Below, piece by piece: positions 50,453-60,322 of a stretch of 64,000 nucleotides of DNA. The stretch is from Chryseobacterium cucumeris (lineage in GTDB: Bacteria > Bacteroidota > Bacteroidia > Flavobacteriales > Weeksellaceae). The notes under the pieces were generated by a model. The model did no database searches. It was not told the origin of the DNA and was given only the letters and a program-made list of their open reading frames with translations. The stretch's first letter is position 1; each line of letters starts with the position of its first letter. The translations under genes and the position numbers were made by a program. The stretch is from positions 2,046,001 to 2,110,000 of the forward strand of contig NZ_CP068760.1 of the NCBI RefSeq assembly GCF_016775705.1, in the 5' to 3' direction.

Positions 50453-50782
50453 ATGGGAGAAGTAAATACATTTATACAAAGCATCCCTTTGGACTACTTC
50501 ATCATTCTTTCATCAGTATTATTCTGTTTGGGAGTAATGGGAGTATTGCTTAGAAAAAATGCTATTGTGATTCTGGGCTGTGTAGAGCTTATGCTGAATT
50601 CTGTAAACCTTTTATTGGCAGCTTTTTCAGCGTATAAAGGCAACGGCGACGGACAACTTTTAGTTTTCTTCATTATGGTGGTAGCAGCGGCTGAAGTAGC
50701 AGTAGGTCTGGCAATTATTGCTATGCTATATAGAAACACCCGTTCTGTAGATGTGAGTATATTTAATAAATTAAGAGGATAA
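50453..50782 (+). CDS. nuoK: NADH-quinone oxidoreductase subunit K
   Basis: The 109-residue ND4L-like subunit has three membrane segments and the conserved Glu in ILGCVELMLNSVNLLL. It is the small proton-channel element between NuoJ and NuoN. Confidence 0.93.
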   Translation: MGEVNTFIQSIPLDYFIILSSVLFCLGVMGVLLRKNAIVILGCVELMLNSVNLLLAAFSAYKGNGDGQLLVFFIMVVAAAEVAVGLAIIAMLYRNTRSVDVSIFNKLRG

Positions 50783-50784
50783 GA

Positions 50785-52698
50785 ATGGAGAATCTAGTAT
50801 ATGCAATAGTACTTTTACCACTTTTAGGGTTTCTTATTAACGGGCTGTTCGGGAAAAATCTTCCAAAAATATTGGTAGGATCTCTGGCTACTGCTGTAGT
50901 TTTCGGATCTTTCTGTATTGCAGTAAGCCTTTTCATGAATTTCAATTCTGAAAGCCAGCCTGTCATTGTAAAAGCTTTTGAATGGTTTAGAGTCAACGGA
51001 GTTCAGATTAATTTTGGATTCCAGATTGATCAGCTTTCTTTAATGATGGTAATGATCATTACGGGTATCGGTTCACTGATCCACTTATACTCTATCGGAT
51101 ATATGAGTCATGATAAAGGATTCTACAAGTTTTTTACTTACCTGAATCTTTTCATCTTCTCGATGTTACTTTTAGTAATGGGAAGCAACTACCTTATCCT
51201 GTTCATTGGATGGGAAGGTGTAGGTCTTTGTTCTTACCTGTTGATCGGATTCTGGTATACCAACGAAGAATATGGTAAAGCAGCAAGAAAAGCTTTCATC
51301 ATGAACAGAATTGGTGACCTTGCGTTATTGATCGGTATCTTCATGATCGCTTCTCAAACCAATGCTGTAGATTATCTTTCTGTAGCAGAAAACGCTTCAA
51401 AATTTGAATTAGACGGAACAGTGATTATCTTTATCACAGCGAGTTTATTCATCGGTGCTACCGGTAAATCTGCTCAGGTTCCATTATATACATGGTTACC
51501 GGATGCGATGGCGGGACCAACTCCTGTATCAGCGTTGATCCACGCGGCAACGATGGTAACAGCAGGTATCTATTTGGTAGTAAGATCCAATTTCTTATTT
51601 ACTTTAGCACCAACTGTACAGGGAGGAATTTTATTCATCGGCTTCTTAACCGCTGCTTTGGCAGGGTTCTATGCACTTCGTCAAAACGATATCAAAAAAG
51701 TGTTGGCTTATTCTACTGTTTCACAGCTTGGATTTATGTTCATCGCTTTAGGTCTTGGTGCCTATACAACAGCAATGTTCCACGTAATGACACACGCATT
51801 CTTTAAAGCGTTATTATTCTTAGGTGCAGGTTCTGTAATCCATGCTATGAGCAACGAACAGGATATGCGTTTCATGGGAGGCCTTAAAAAATATATTCCT
51901 CTTACCCACGCTACATTCCTTATCGGAACATTAGCCATCTCAGGTTTCCCTTTATTATCGGGTATGATCTCTAAAGACGAAATTTTAGTAGCAGCTTTCG
52001 CTAAAAACCCGATTTACTGGGTAATCTTATTTGTTTTAGCGGCAATGACTGCAACGTATATGTTCAGACTATACTACCTGACATTCCATGGAGAATTCAG
52101 AGGTACTGAAGAACAGAAACACCACTTACATGAAAGTCCGTCAAATATGACATTACCATTGATCGTATTGGCAATTCTTTCTGTAATCGGAGGTTTTATC
52201 AACCTGCCACACTTCATCGGTCACGGGCATTATGCCAAACTGATGGAATGGTTAAAGCCGGTTCTTACGGAACAAAGCTACAGCCAGATGGAAGCTACTC
52301 TTTCAGGAGTACCTTTCAATACTGAAATGATCTTATTAGCAGCTACAGTCTTGATGTTTTTCACTGTATGGTTCATCGTTAGAAATACTTATGTAAGTAA
52401 GAAAAAGATGGCTGTTGCAGAGGAAAACTATACCGGATGGGAAAAGCTTTCTGCTAAGAAATTATACGTTGACGAACTTTACAACGCATTGATTGTAAAA
52501 ACTGTTGAAGGATTAGGACGCGGAGGAAAAATGTTTGATAAGGGTATCTTAGACCGTTTTGTAAACTTTGTAGGTGATGGTGCTGAAGACAGCGGAAAAG
52601 CTATGAAGCGTTTACAGAACGGAAATGTAGAGACATATATCCTTATCATGTCTTTAGCGGTGGGAATTATATTAATTGTTAACTTTTTATTACAATAA
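50785..52698 (+). CDS. nuoL: NADH-quinone oxidoreductase subunit L
   Basis: The 637-residue antiporter-like subunit (ND5) has the canonical core MGSNYLILFIGWEGVGLCSYLL, TGKSAQVPLYTWLPDAMAGPTP and VLAYSTVSQLGFMF, with Lys/Glu residues in the channel. The C-terminal long lateral helix region appears present (residues 500-637). It is 2 nt after nuoK. Confidence 0.95.
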   Translation: MENLVYAIVLLPLLGFLINGLFGKNLPKILVGSLATAVVFGSFCIAVSLFMNFNSESQPVIVKAFEWFRVNGVQINFGFQIDQLSLMMVMIITGIGSLIHLYSIGYMSHDKGFYKFFTYLNLFIFSMLLLVMGSNYLILFIGWEGVGLCSYLLIGFWYTNEEYGKAARKAFIMNRIGDLALLIGIFMIASQTNAVDYLSVAENASKFELDGTVIIFITASLFIGATGKSAQVPLYTWLPDAMAGPTPVSALIHAATMVTAGIYLVVRSNFLFTLAPTVQGGILFIGFLTAALAGFYALRQNDIKKVLAYSTVSQLGFMFIALGLGAYTTAMFHVMTHAFFKALLFLGAGSVIHAMSNEQDMRFMGGLKKYIPLTHATFLIGTLAISGFPLLSGMISKDEILVAAFAKNPIYWVILFVLAAMTATYMFRLYYLTFHGEFRGTEEQKHHLHESPSNMTLPLIVLAILSVIGGFINLPHFIGHGHYAKLMEWLKPVLTEQSYSQMEATLSGVPFNTEMILLAATVLMFFTVWFIVRNTYVSKKKMAVAEENYTGWEKLSAKKLYVDELYNALIVKTVEGLGRGGKMFDKGILDRFVNFVGDGAEDSGKAMKRLQNGNVETYILIMSLAVGIILIVNFLLQ

Positions 52699-52700
52699 TA

Positions 52701-54194
52701 ATGTCTTGTTTGTTATTAACATTATTACTATTACCTCTAGTAGGTTCGGGATTAGTTTTTGCCTGGAAGAATAATTCCAGCAAATATTTGGCGCTTGGAA
52801 TTGCATTGGTACAAATGCTCCTTACGTTCTACGTACTTTCGGATTTTGATTTTACTCCGACAGTAGACAGCGTATTGCAGCATGAGATCAATTATCCATG
52901 GTCACAATTTATGAAGAGCTCTCTTCACTTCGGTATCGATGGAATGAGCATGCTTCTTTTATTACTGACCAATATTCTGGCTCCAATCATTATTTTATCA
53001 TCTTTCAACGAAAATCTAAACTATAGAAATACATTCTACGGACTGATTCTATTGATGCAGTTTGGTCTTGTAGGAGTATTCACTTCTTTAGACGGATTGT
53101 TATTCTACATTTTCTGGGAAGTAACTTTGATTCCAATTTGGTTCATTGCCGGACTTTGGGGACAAGAGAATAAAAGGTTTGAGTTCACTACGAAATTCTT
53201 CGTATATACATTCGTGGGATCATTATTTATGTTAGCCGGATTGATCTATGTGTACAACCACTCTGCATCATTCGCTTTAACTGATCTATACAATGCACAG
53301 CTTAACGAAGTACAGCAGACTGTGGTATTCTGGTTTATTTTCTTTGCTTTTGCAGTGAAATTACCGGTATTCCCTTTCCATACATGGCAGCCTGACACCT
53401 ATACCTACTCTCCTACTCAGGGATCCATGTTATTATCAGGGATCATGCTGAAGATGGCAGTATATGGTGTAATGCGTTATTTACTTCCAATCACTCCGCT
53501 TCCGATTGCCGGAATTTCCGGACAGATCGTAATTATTCTTGCTATTGTAGGAATTGTTCACGGAGCTTTGATCGCTATTATCCAGACGGATATGAAGAGA
53601 ATCATTGCATACTCTTCCTTCTCTCACGTAGGATTGATGGTAGCAGGGATCTTCGCTTCAGCAGTAGTTACTTTAAGAGGAACTTTCAATGTAGAAGGTG
53701 CTGAAGGAGCTTTGGTACAGACATTTGCTCACGGTATCAACGTGGTAGGATTATTCTACTGTTGTGATATTTTATATAAGAGATTTAAATCAAGAGACAT
53801 CAGACAAATGGGTGGTCTAGCTAAAGTAGCACCTAAGTTTGCGGTGTTGTTCCTGATCATTATATTAGGTTCAATGGGAGTTCCATTAACCAATGGATTC
53901 ATCGGGGAATTTATTTTGTTGAAATCGGTTTATGATTTTAACGGAACAGCAGCAGTAATTGCTGGTCTTACGGTAATTCTTTGTGCGGTATATTTATTAA
54001 GATTCTACGGAAAAGCAATGTTTGGAGAAGGAGATGAAGCCGTTTTAAGTACAGCAAAAGATTTATCAGGCGTAGAATTTTCTGTATTGGCAAGTTTAGC
54101 GGTTTTTGTGATTTTACTAGGTATTTTCCCACAACCGGTAATCGACATGGTGAGTAGTTCGGTGAAGTTTATCTACCAATCAATGGTAAGTTAA
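52701..54194 (+). CDS. nuoM: NADH-quinone oxidoreductase subunit M
   Basis: The 497-residue ND4-like antiporter subunit shows GIDGMSMLLLLLTNIL, FYIFWEVTLIPIWFIAG, VKLPVFPFHTWQPDTYTYSP and IIAYSSFSHVGLMVAGIFA. It is 2 nt after nuoL. Confidence 0.95.
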   Translation: MSCLLLTLLLLPLVGSGLVFAWKNNSSKYLALGIALVQMLLTFYVLSDFDFTPTVDSVLQHEINYPWSQFMKSSLHFGIDGMSMLLLLLTNILAPIIILSSFNENLNYRNTFYGLILLMQFGLVGVFTSLDGLLFYIFWEVTLIPIWFIAGLWGQENKRFEFTTKFFVYTFVGSLFMLAGLIYVYNHSASFALTDLYNAQLNEVQQTVVFWFIFFAFAVKLPVFPFHTWQPDTYTYSPTQGSMLLSGIMLKMAVYGVMRYLLPITPLPIAGISGQIVIILAIVGIVHGALIAIIQTDMKRIIAYSSFSHVGLMVAGIFASAVVTLRGTFNVEGAEGALVQTFAHGINVVGLFYCCDILYKRFKSRDIRQMGGLAKVAPKFAVLFLIIILGSMGVPLTNGFIGEFILLKSVYDFNGTAAVIAGLTVILCAVYLLRFYGKAMFGEGDEAVLSTAKDLSGVEFSVLASLAVFVILLGIFPQPVIDMVSSSVKFIYQSMVS

Positions 54195-54210
54195 TTTGAT
54201 ATTTTAAGAA

Positions 54211-55590
54211 ATGAGTGTTTTAATTATTGTTTTCCTAACGGCAGTTATTGCGTTATTTTCAGGAGTTTTTGAACAAGGAAAATTCGCAAGATACATTGGG
54301 ATTTTGGGATTAATCATCGCATTGTACGTAAGTTTTATGCCGGAATGTTCGTTTTTCGACCATTACAAGCATATGTATGAGTACAGTGACAATACCGCAT
54401 TATTCACTAAAATATCAATCGTAACAACATTATTGTTATTCTTCCTGGGCGGTTTTGCTTTCAGCAACCACAGAAGCCACCAGTCAGAATTATATGCATT
54501 GATGCTATTCGCATTATGTGGAGGGATCATCCTTTTCGGATACCAGAACCTGGTGACGATGTTCTTAGGAGTTGAGATCCTTTCTATTCCATTATATGTA
54601 ATGGCTGGAGCTAACAAAACGGATTTAAGATCCAACGAAGCTTCTATTAAATATTTCCTTATGGGTGCATTCGCAACAGGTTTCTTACTGTTCGGGATTG
54701 CGTTCATCTATGGAAGTGCAGGAAGTTTTGATCTGTACAAAATCCACGATTTCGGGGTAGCCAATTCAGGGAATGTAATGTTCATCTTAGGAGTATTACT
54801 AATTCTTTGCGCATTGGCATTCAAGGTAGCTTTAGCACCTTTCCATATGTGGAGCCCTGATGTATATGCAGGTTCTCCTTCATTAATCACAGCTTTCATG
54901 GCGAGTGTAGTAAAGATCTCAGGATTCTTTGCCCTGTTCAGATTGATGACGCTTGGTTTCGCTGGGGTAACTCACGAGTGGATTAATGTTTTAGGTGTAT
55001 TCTTAATCATTACATTACTTTTGGCAAACGTTATGGGTCTTGCTCAGACGAATGCAAAAAGAATGCTGGCATACTCTTCAGTATCTCACGCAGGATATAT
55101 CGGATTGGTATTCTTCGGAATGACAAGCCTTTCTACTTATAACCTTGCCTTCTATCTGTTTGCTTACTCTTTATCTACAGTAGGAGTTTTCATGTGTCTG
55201 ATCTGGGTAGAGAAATTAAAGAGAGAAACGTCTTTCGGAGCTTTCAAAGGATTGGCGAAAACTGAACCTTTATTAGCAACAGCTGCAACAATCTCTATGC
55301 TTTCAATGGCAGGAGTTCCGTTAACAGCTGGTTTCATGGGGAAATTTGCTTTATTCTCCCAGGCTATGAACGGTGCAGCTTTCTTAGTATTGGTAGCAGT
55401 ATTAGGTTCTGCCCTGTCTATTGCTTACTATTTAAGACTGATCATTGCGATGTTCTTCTTTAAAGAATCAACATTCAAATCATCAGAAAAAGTAACTCTT
55501 ACATACAATATCATTGCAGTAATTGTTATTGCTCTGATCATCATCCTAGGAATTTTCCCGGATTTATTTGCAAGAATGTTTGAATTGTAA
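54211..55590 (+). CDS. nuoN: NADH-quinone oxidoreductase subunit N
   Basis: The 459-residue ND2-like antiporter subunit shows FLGVEILSIPLYVMAGANKTD, ALAPFHMWSPDVYAGSPSLI and MLAYSSVSHAGYIG. It completes the set A-N and the operon, which ends at the terminator just downstream. Confidence 0.95.
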   Translation: MSVLIIVFLTAVIALFSGVFEQGKFARYIGILGLIIALYVSFMPECSFFDHYKHMYEYSDNTALFTKISIVTTLLLFFLGGFAFSNHRSHQSELYALMLFALCGGIILFGYQNLVTMFLGVEILSIPLYVMAGANKTDLRSNEASIKYFLMGAFATGFLLFGIAFIYGSAGSFDLYKIHDFGVANSGNVMFILGVLLILCALAFKVALAPFHMWSPDVYAGSPSLITAFMASVVKISGFFALFRLMTLGFAGVTHEWINVLGVFLIITLLLANVMGLAQTNAKRMLAYSSVSHAGYIGLVFFGMTSLSTYNLAFYLFAYSLSTVGVFMCLIWVEKLKRETSFGAFKGLAKTEPLLATAATISMLSMAGVPLTAGFMGKFALFSQAMNGAAFLVLVAVLGSALSIAYYLRLIIAMFFFKESTFKSSEKVTLTYNIIAVIVIALIIILGIFPDLFARMFEL

Positions 55591-55610
55591 AATCTGAATT
55601 TTAAAATATA

Positions 55611-55640
55611 AAAAGCACAACTCTTCGGTTGTGCTTTTTT
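55611..55640 (+). terminator. terminator of the nuo operon
   Basis: AAAAGCACAA and TTGTGCTTTT form a 10-bp stem around CTCTTCGG, continued by TTATT. It lies 20 nt after the nuoN stop. Confidence 0.88.
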
Positions 55641-55851
55641 ATTATCCTTCAAATAATGAACATCTCATCCCAAAAACTTTAATTTTTATTTATCAATAAA
55701 TCTATAATCTGTCTGTATAAAAAACAGTAAAGAATTATAAAATACCTTGCAGAGTTTCCCAAAGCACCTGCAAATTATGTACAATAAAATAAAAATTACA
55801 CACGATCAATATTCTGCTTTTTTCATAACTTTACTTTAAATTTTTCAGCTC

Positions 55852-58164
55852 TTGGCTAATCTCTATAAAAAAGACTCTCCCTTTCAGGTTTATATATCAT
55901 TCAAAAAATATTTGGATGTTCTGGAACATATCCGGTATAATGACAGACTGGAATACAGGGTCAATTATGCAGAGTCATTACTAGAGAGCACCAGAAATTT
56001 TAAAGACCTTAGAGAAGGCTTTCAGGATACAGCCCTTCTTGAAAAATACGAAGACCTCATCAGGCTGCTTCTTGCAGACCTTTTCCCGACAGGCCTCACC
56101 AGAAACGAAATAAAAGCGGCAAGTATTCCGCTTTCCAACATTACCTTTAACTATACCGAAAGATTTAAAGATATTCTGAAAGATGCAGGAAAAGATTTCG
56201 AAATAGAACTCAGGAATATTTCAGATAACGAATTCTATGTATTTTGCTGCTGTCTGATTCTTCAGAGCTATTTCAAAAAAGATATTAAAAGTACAATTCC
56301 GTTTTATTATGACATCCCGAATAAGCAGGGAATCATGAAGCATTATAAAATTACGGTCAATTCAGATTTTACGGAAATTACTCCTACAGAAGATGCCAAA
56401 ATTCCATCTGATGATATTCTGGATATGCTTTTGGAAAATCTTGATGATTTTAAACTCTGGAAAAAGTATTTCCCTTCACAATCGTGGATACTGAAAGGAT
56501 TTACCATCATTTCACTGGTAGACTGTACCTCTGAAGTGGCCCTTTCCGATCTGAAATCCAGCATGATTGAAATTGATCCGGAAAATATGAATCCCAATGA
56601 AAATCTGACTGAAATTTTCAAATCCTATTTTGATGTTCCGGAACTCAACTTCGGGTTGATGACGTTCAACAAAAAGGAACAGAAACTTGATAAACTTCCG
56701 ATTTACGAAAGTCTTCTCACAAATCACATCCTTGATTTCTGGATCAATGCATTTGATGAAGAAACCCGTAAGAGTACCTTCAATAATTTAAATCATAATT
56801 CAAAGCCTGTAGTTGTTTCCAATGTAAACAACCTGGAAGAGAATGTCAAGCTGCTTCCTTCCTTCAGTATTTTAAAAGACAATAATGTCAACAGTTTCAT
56901 GGTAATTCCTATCATGAAAGATGGAGAACTCCTTGCGATCATGGAATTCACCTCTCCGATTGCCGGAAGTTTCAATGGCTTAAAACTTAAAAAACTGGAG
57001 TTTTTCACTGATATGGTTCTCTTCTCTCTGAACAGGTTTTACTTTGAGAAAAACTATCAGATAGAAGCCATTATTCAGCGTGAGTATACAACCATCCACG
57101 ACAGTGTGGTCTGGAAGTTCAGAAATGAAGCTGAGAAATATTTTACGGCATCGCTCGGAAAAAAAATATATACTTTAAAACAGATTGCATTCAAAAATCT
57201 TACCCCGTTGTTTGGGGTTTCGGATATCCGTTCTTCTTCTGAAAAGCGTTTTAATCTGATGCTGCAGGATCTCAACCAGCAGATTGAATGGCTGAACGAA
57301 ATTCTGACACTCACCAACTCGGATTCCGAAAAATTTATACTTGCACTGGATGTTTTTGAAAATGAGATCAACAATGAGATCAAAGCGGATACGGAACAAC
57401 GTTTTCAGAGATTATTAAGGGAAGAAATTCATCCTTTTTTACAGGGAAAACTGGAAGTAAGAACCTCCAGAGAAATAAAAACAAAAATTAAAGACTACTT
57501 TTCACATATCTTTACTTCTACGGATCTGTTTTATCACCACAGAAAAAACCTTGATGATTCTATTACGCTTGTTAACCGGAAACTGGCAGATATGCTGGAT
57601 GAAAGCCAGGTAAAAGCACAGGAAATTTTTCCGCATTATTATGAAAGGTTTAAATCTGACGGTGTGGAACATAATCTGTATATTGGTTCTACCATCGCTC
57701 CTGAGCTGCACTATACTTCAAAAGTAGTCCACAAACTGAGATACTGGCAATTGAAAACCATCTGTAAAATGGAACTTGAATTTCAGTCGTTCAAAAAGTA
57801 TCTTCCGGTACCACTTGATATTGCTTCACTGATTTTCGTCTATAATGAAAAAATAGACATCCGTTTCAGAATGGATGAAAAACGTTTTGATGTAGACGGA
57901 GCCTACAATTCCTATTACGAGATTATTAAAAAACGTCTGGATAAAGCCCATGTGAAAGATTCTTCCGAGCGTATCACCGCTCCCGGAAAAATCACCATTG
58001 TCTATTTCGGAATGGAAAATCAGAAGGAATATTTAGATTATATTTCGAAACTCCAGAAAAAAGAGGTTTTGCAGCATGACGTAGAATTTTTAAGAGTAGA
58101 GGATCTTCAGGGAATCACTGGATTGCTGGCGTTAAGGGTTTCTTTTACACTTCCGCAGGAATAA
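55852..58164 (+). CDS. large GAF-domain-like soluble protein, unknown function
   Basis: The 770-residue protein starts with TTG at 55852; no ATG occurs in-frame for a long distance downstream, so TTG is likely real. A GAF-like segment spans about residues 300-400 (VVSNVNNLEENVKLLPSFS and NSFMVIPIMKDGELLAIMEF). The flanking regions are helical, with a C-terminal beta-alpha region (ITIVYFGMENQKEYLDYI). No signal peptide or kinase or cyclase motif is present. It may be a Bacteroidota-specific GAF regulatory protein, but no ligand is evident. It converges with the bestrophin gene (13 nt). Confidence 0.72.
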   Translation: MANLYKKDSPFQVYISFKKYLDVLEHIRYNDRLEYRVNYAESLLESTRNFKDLREGFQDTALLEKYEDLIRLLLADLFPTGLTRNEIKAASIPLSNITFNYTERFKDILKDAGKDFEIELRNISDNEFYVFCCCLILQSYFKKDIKSTIPFYYDIPNKQGIMKHYKITVNSDFTEITPTEDAKIPSDDILDMLLENLDDFKLWKKYFPSQSWILKGFTIISLVDCTSEVALSDLKSSMIEIDPENMNPNENLTEIFKSYFDVPELNFGLMTFNKKEQKLDKLPIYESLLTNHILDFWINAFDEETRKSTFNNLNHNSKPVVVSNVNNLEENVKLLPSFSILKDNNVNSFMVIPIMKDGELLAIMEFTSPIAGSFNGLKLKKLEFFTDMVLFSLNRFYFEKNYQIEAIIQREYTTIHDSVVWKFRNEAEKYFTASLGKKIYTLKQIAFKNLTPLFGVSDIRSSSEKRFNLMLQDLNQQIEWLNEILTLTNSDSEKFILALDVFENEINNEIKADTEQRFQRLLREEIHPFLQGKLEVRTSREIKTKIKDYFSHIFTSTDLFYHHRKNLDDSITLVNRKLADMLDESQVKAQEIFPHYYERFKSDGVEHNLYIGSTIAPELHYTSKVVHKLRYWQLKTICKMELEFQSFKKYLPVPLDIASLIFVYNEKIDIRFRMDEKRFDVDGAYNSYYEIIKKRLDKAHVKDSSERITAPGKITIVYFGMENQKEYLDYISKLQKKEVLQHDVEFLRVEDLQGITGLLALRVSFTLPQE

Positions 58165-58177
58165 AAATGATGCTTCT

Positions 58178-59101
58178 TTAATCCACAAAATAAGTATCCG
58201 GCTTCTTCAATTCCCCTTGAGGAATTCCTGCCTGCTCAAAAATAGAAAACTCAATCGTACGGCAGATGCTGTTCAGGGCAAGGTCATTTTCCTCTTCACC
58301 AAAAGGTTCACCAATCTCCTGAATAATGGCATCAAGAGCAATAAAGGTATAGCTGATCAGCAGAACGATCAATGGCATCATCCATCCCAACGTATCTACC
58401 AGCCCGAAAGGAAGCCAGAAACAATATAAATAAACGGTACGATGCAGCAAAACACTGTAAGCAAAGGGTAATGGTGTATTGTAAATCCTCTCACACCCAC
58501 CGGAAATATTGGAAAACTGGTTCAGCTGATGATCCATGGAAGTCATGACAATGGTATCTATATTTCCTTTTTTATTCTGTTCGCTAAGCCAGTCTGCAAT
58601 AAAACCAAGAATACTGTTGGGAATGAATTTTTTGTTCTTTACTTTTTCCAATTGTTCTGATGAAAGCAGTCTCTCAAGATGTTCTGTACCAGATTTATCT
58701 CTCAGCTGAAAGTTCAGTGACCATGCAAATGCAGAGATCAGCTTGATGATTTTCTCTTTTTCCTCTTTAGCTTCAGGCGAAGAATCCTTTACCAGCGATA
58801 GGATCTGTCTTGTAAGGGATCTGGTTTCAATGACCAGTAATCCCCAGAGTTTCCGCCCTTCCCAGAAACGGTCATAGCTTGCAGAATTACAGAATCCCAT
58901 AAAAATGGCAAGTGCCAGTCCTATCAATGTAAAAATGGTAGGATTAAGATGCACTTTATAGTCAAAGATTTTTCCTTTGAAAAAGTAAATAGCCAGGGAA
59001 AACAGCGTGATAATGGTAAGCTGAACAACAATTTTCTTTAATACGGATCCTCTCCATATAAATAACATTTTCAGCCAATTCGTACGCTCTCTGACGATCA
59101 T
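58178..59101 (-). CDS. bestrophin-family anion channel (YneE-like)
   Basis: The 307-residue membrane protein begins VRERTNWLKMLFIWRGSVL, carries the N-terminal channel helix (IITLFSLAIYFFKG then LTIVGLALAIFMGFCNSASY-like segment) and RFWEGRKLWGLLVIETRSLTR, then two further membrane helices around AYSVLLHRTVYLYCFWLPFG and MMPLIVLLISYTFIALDAII. This is the bacterial bestrophin/YneE arrangement, a pentameric chloride or cation channel. It lies 19 nt after the HD-PycTM gene in the same direction, so they form an operon. Confidence 0.9.
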   Translation of the reverse strand: MIVRERTNWLKMLFIWRGSVLKKIVVQLTIITLFSLAIYFFKGKIFDYKVHLNPTIFTLIGLALAIFMGFCNSASYDRFWEGRKLWGLLVIETRSLTRQILSLVKDSSPEAKEEKEKIIKLISAFAWSLNFQLRDKSGTEHLERLLSSEQLEKVKNKKFIPNSILGFIADWLSEQNKKGNIDTIVMTSMDHQLNQFSNISGGCERIYNTPLPFAYSVLLHRTVYLYCFWLPFGLVDTLGWMMPLIVLLISYTFIALDAIIQEIGEPFGEEENDLALNSICRTIEFSIFEQAGIPQGELKKPDTYFVD

Positions 59102-59120
59102 TTGTGTGGATGTTTATTAA

Positions 59121-60296
59121 TTAAAGACTAAGAAAAGCCACCCCGAAAGATAAAACGGAAATAATAATTCCAGCCATAAAAATCTTGTAGGTAATGGATA
59201 AAAGCCTGTACTTCCTGTTAAGAACTTTCCCGAGAAAATACAAATCCTTCACCATTGAGTCATAAATATAATCTCGGTCTTTAATAAGGTCTTTCATCGC
59301 ATTATTATAATCGTCAAACAACATCTGATGAAAGTTTCCAAAGAACAGCAGGTTTACTTTTCTGTTGGCAATATCCTGAGAAGTAAATGTTGATTTTGTT
59401 ACATTCGGTTTCGTAGACAAAATCGCAAATATGATCGTCAGTACACTTGACAGCAATAGTATGAAACTTGGAAGAATCAGATGTGAATTTTTAGGAGCAT
59501 CCAGCTTCGGCACAAGCACGGAAAGACACACTGAAATAATAATGGCATTTACCGATAAAAGAATATTGGCTTTGCTGTCTGCAATGTCACTTAGTCTCGT
59601 ATGATTGTTCAGTGTCACCCTGAATAAGGTATCTACACTTCTGTCCGATTTTTCTTTTTCTTTTTTACCTTCCGAAGCCTCCTTTTTGTTTTCTTTTTTC
59701 TCTTCTTCTTTTTCCAGCTTCTTTTCGATTTTTTTAATATTTTTCTTTTTCAGGGGTTCCCAGTTTTCTTTAGCATAATCCGTATAAAAAGTATGCTTAT
59801 TTTTTAACATATCCAGATTTCCAGCATTCCATTCTTCATTGGAAAAACATCTTACATTCGTTAGTTCCCATTCTTTTCTCAAAGCATCAGAAATATCACT
59901 ATAATCATGACCTGCAAAATGGCTGAAGTCAGCATCTTTTACAATTTTTTCCAGTAAATTCTGGGGTTCGTAATGAATTTTCGTAGCCAGAATCAGTTTT
60001 TCAACATCTGCAATATAGTTTTCAGGATAATTTTCCTGATGTAAAAAGGCTTTCATCACCTCCACACTTCTTTCTTCATGGTTCAGGGCACATTCTATAT
60101 ACCCTGTATCATGAAACCATAATGCAACAAGAACCTTTTCCTGATCCTCTTCAGAAACAGGAGTATTTTTCATGATTTCCTCAGCCTTATTAACGGTATA
60201 GGCAGTATGGATAAAATTATGATAAAAATATACTGAAGATAACTTATCTTTGAATAAGATTTCAACATAATTTTTAGCTTTTTGTAAAATGCTCAT
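59121..60296 (-). CDS. HD phosphohydrolase fused to a Pycsar-effector-type membrane domain (PycTM, DUF5706)
   Basis: The 391-residue protein has an N-terminal HD domain (YHNFIHTAY with His26/His30, WFHDTG with His62-Asp63, KDADFSHF), a Lys/Glu-rich linker (about 185-220) and a C-terminal membrane region with SDIADSKANILLSVNAIIIS and two more membrane segments (LILPSFILLLSSVLTIIFAI, KIFMAGIIISVLSFGVAFLSL). The membrane part matches the PycTM domain of Pycsar phage-defence effectors, where a cyclic-nucleotide signal opens a membrane effector. Here the N-terminus is an HD hydrolase and no cyclase gene is nearby. Function in defence or housekeeping is open. Confidence 0.88.
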   Translation of the reverse strand: MSILQKAKNYVEILFKDKLSSVYFYHNFIHTAYTVNKAEEIMKNTPVSEEDQEKVLVALWFHDTGYIECALNHEERSVEVMKAFLHQENYPENYIADVEKLILATKIHYEPQNLLEKIVKDADFSHFAGHDYSDISDALRKEWELTNVRCFSNEEWNAGNLDMLKNKHTFYTDYAKENWEPLKKKNIKKIEKKLEKEEEKKENKKEASEGKKEKEKSDRSVDTLFRVTLNNHTRLSDIADSKANILLSVNAIIISVCLSVLVPKLDAPKNSHLILPSFILLLSSVLTIIFAILSTKPNVTKSTFTSQDIANRKVNLLFFGNFHQMLFDDYNNAMKDLIKDRDYIYDSMVKDLYFLGKVLNRKYRLLSITYKIFMAGIIISVLSFGVAFLSL

Positions 60297-60322
60297 CCCT
60301 GAAATTTTGTTAATGTAAATTT

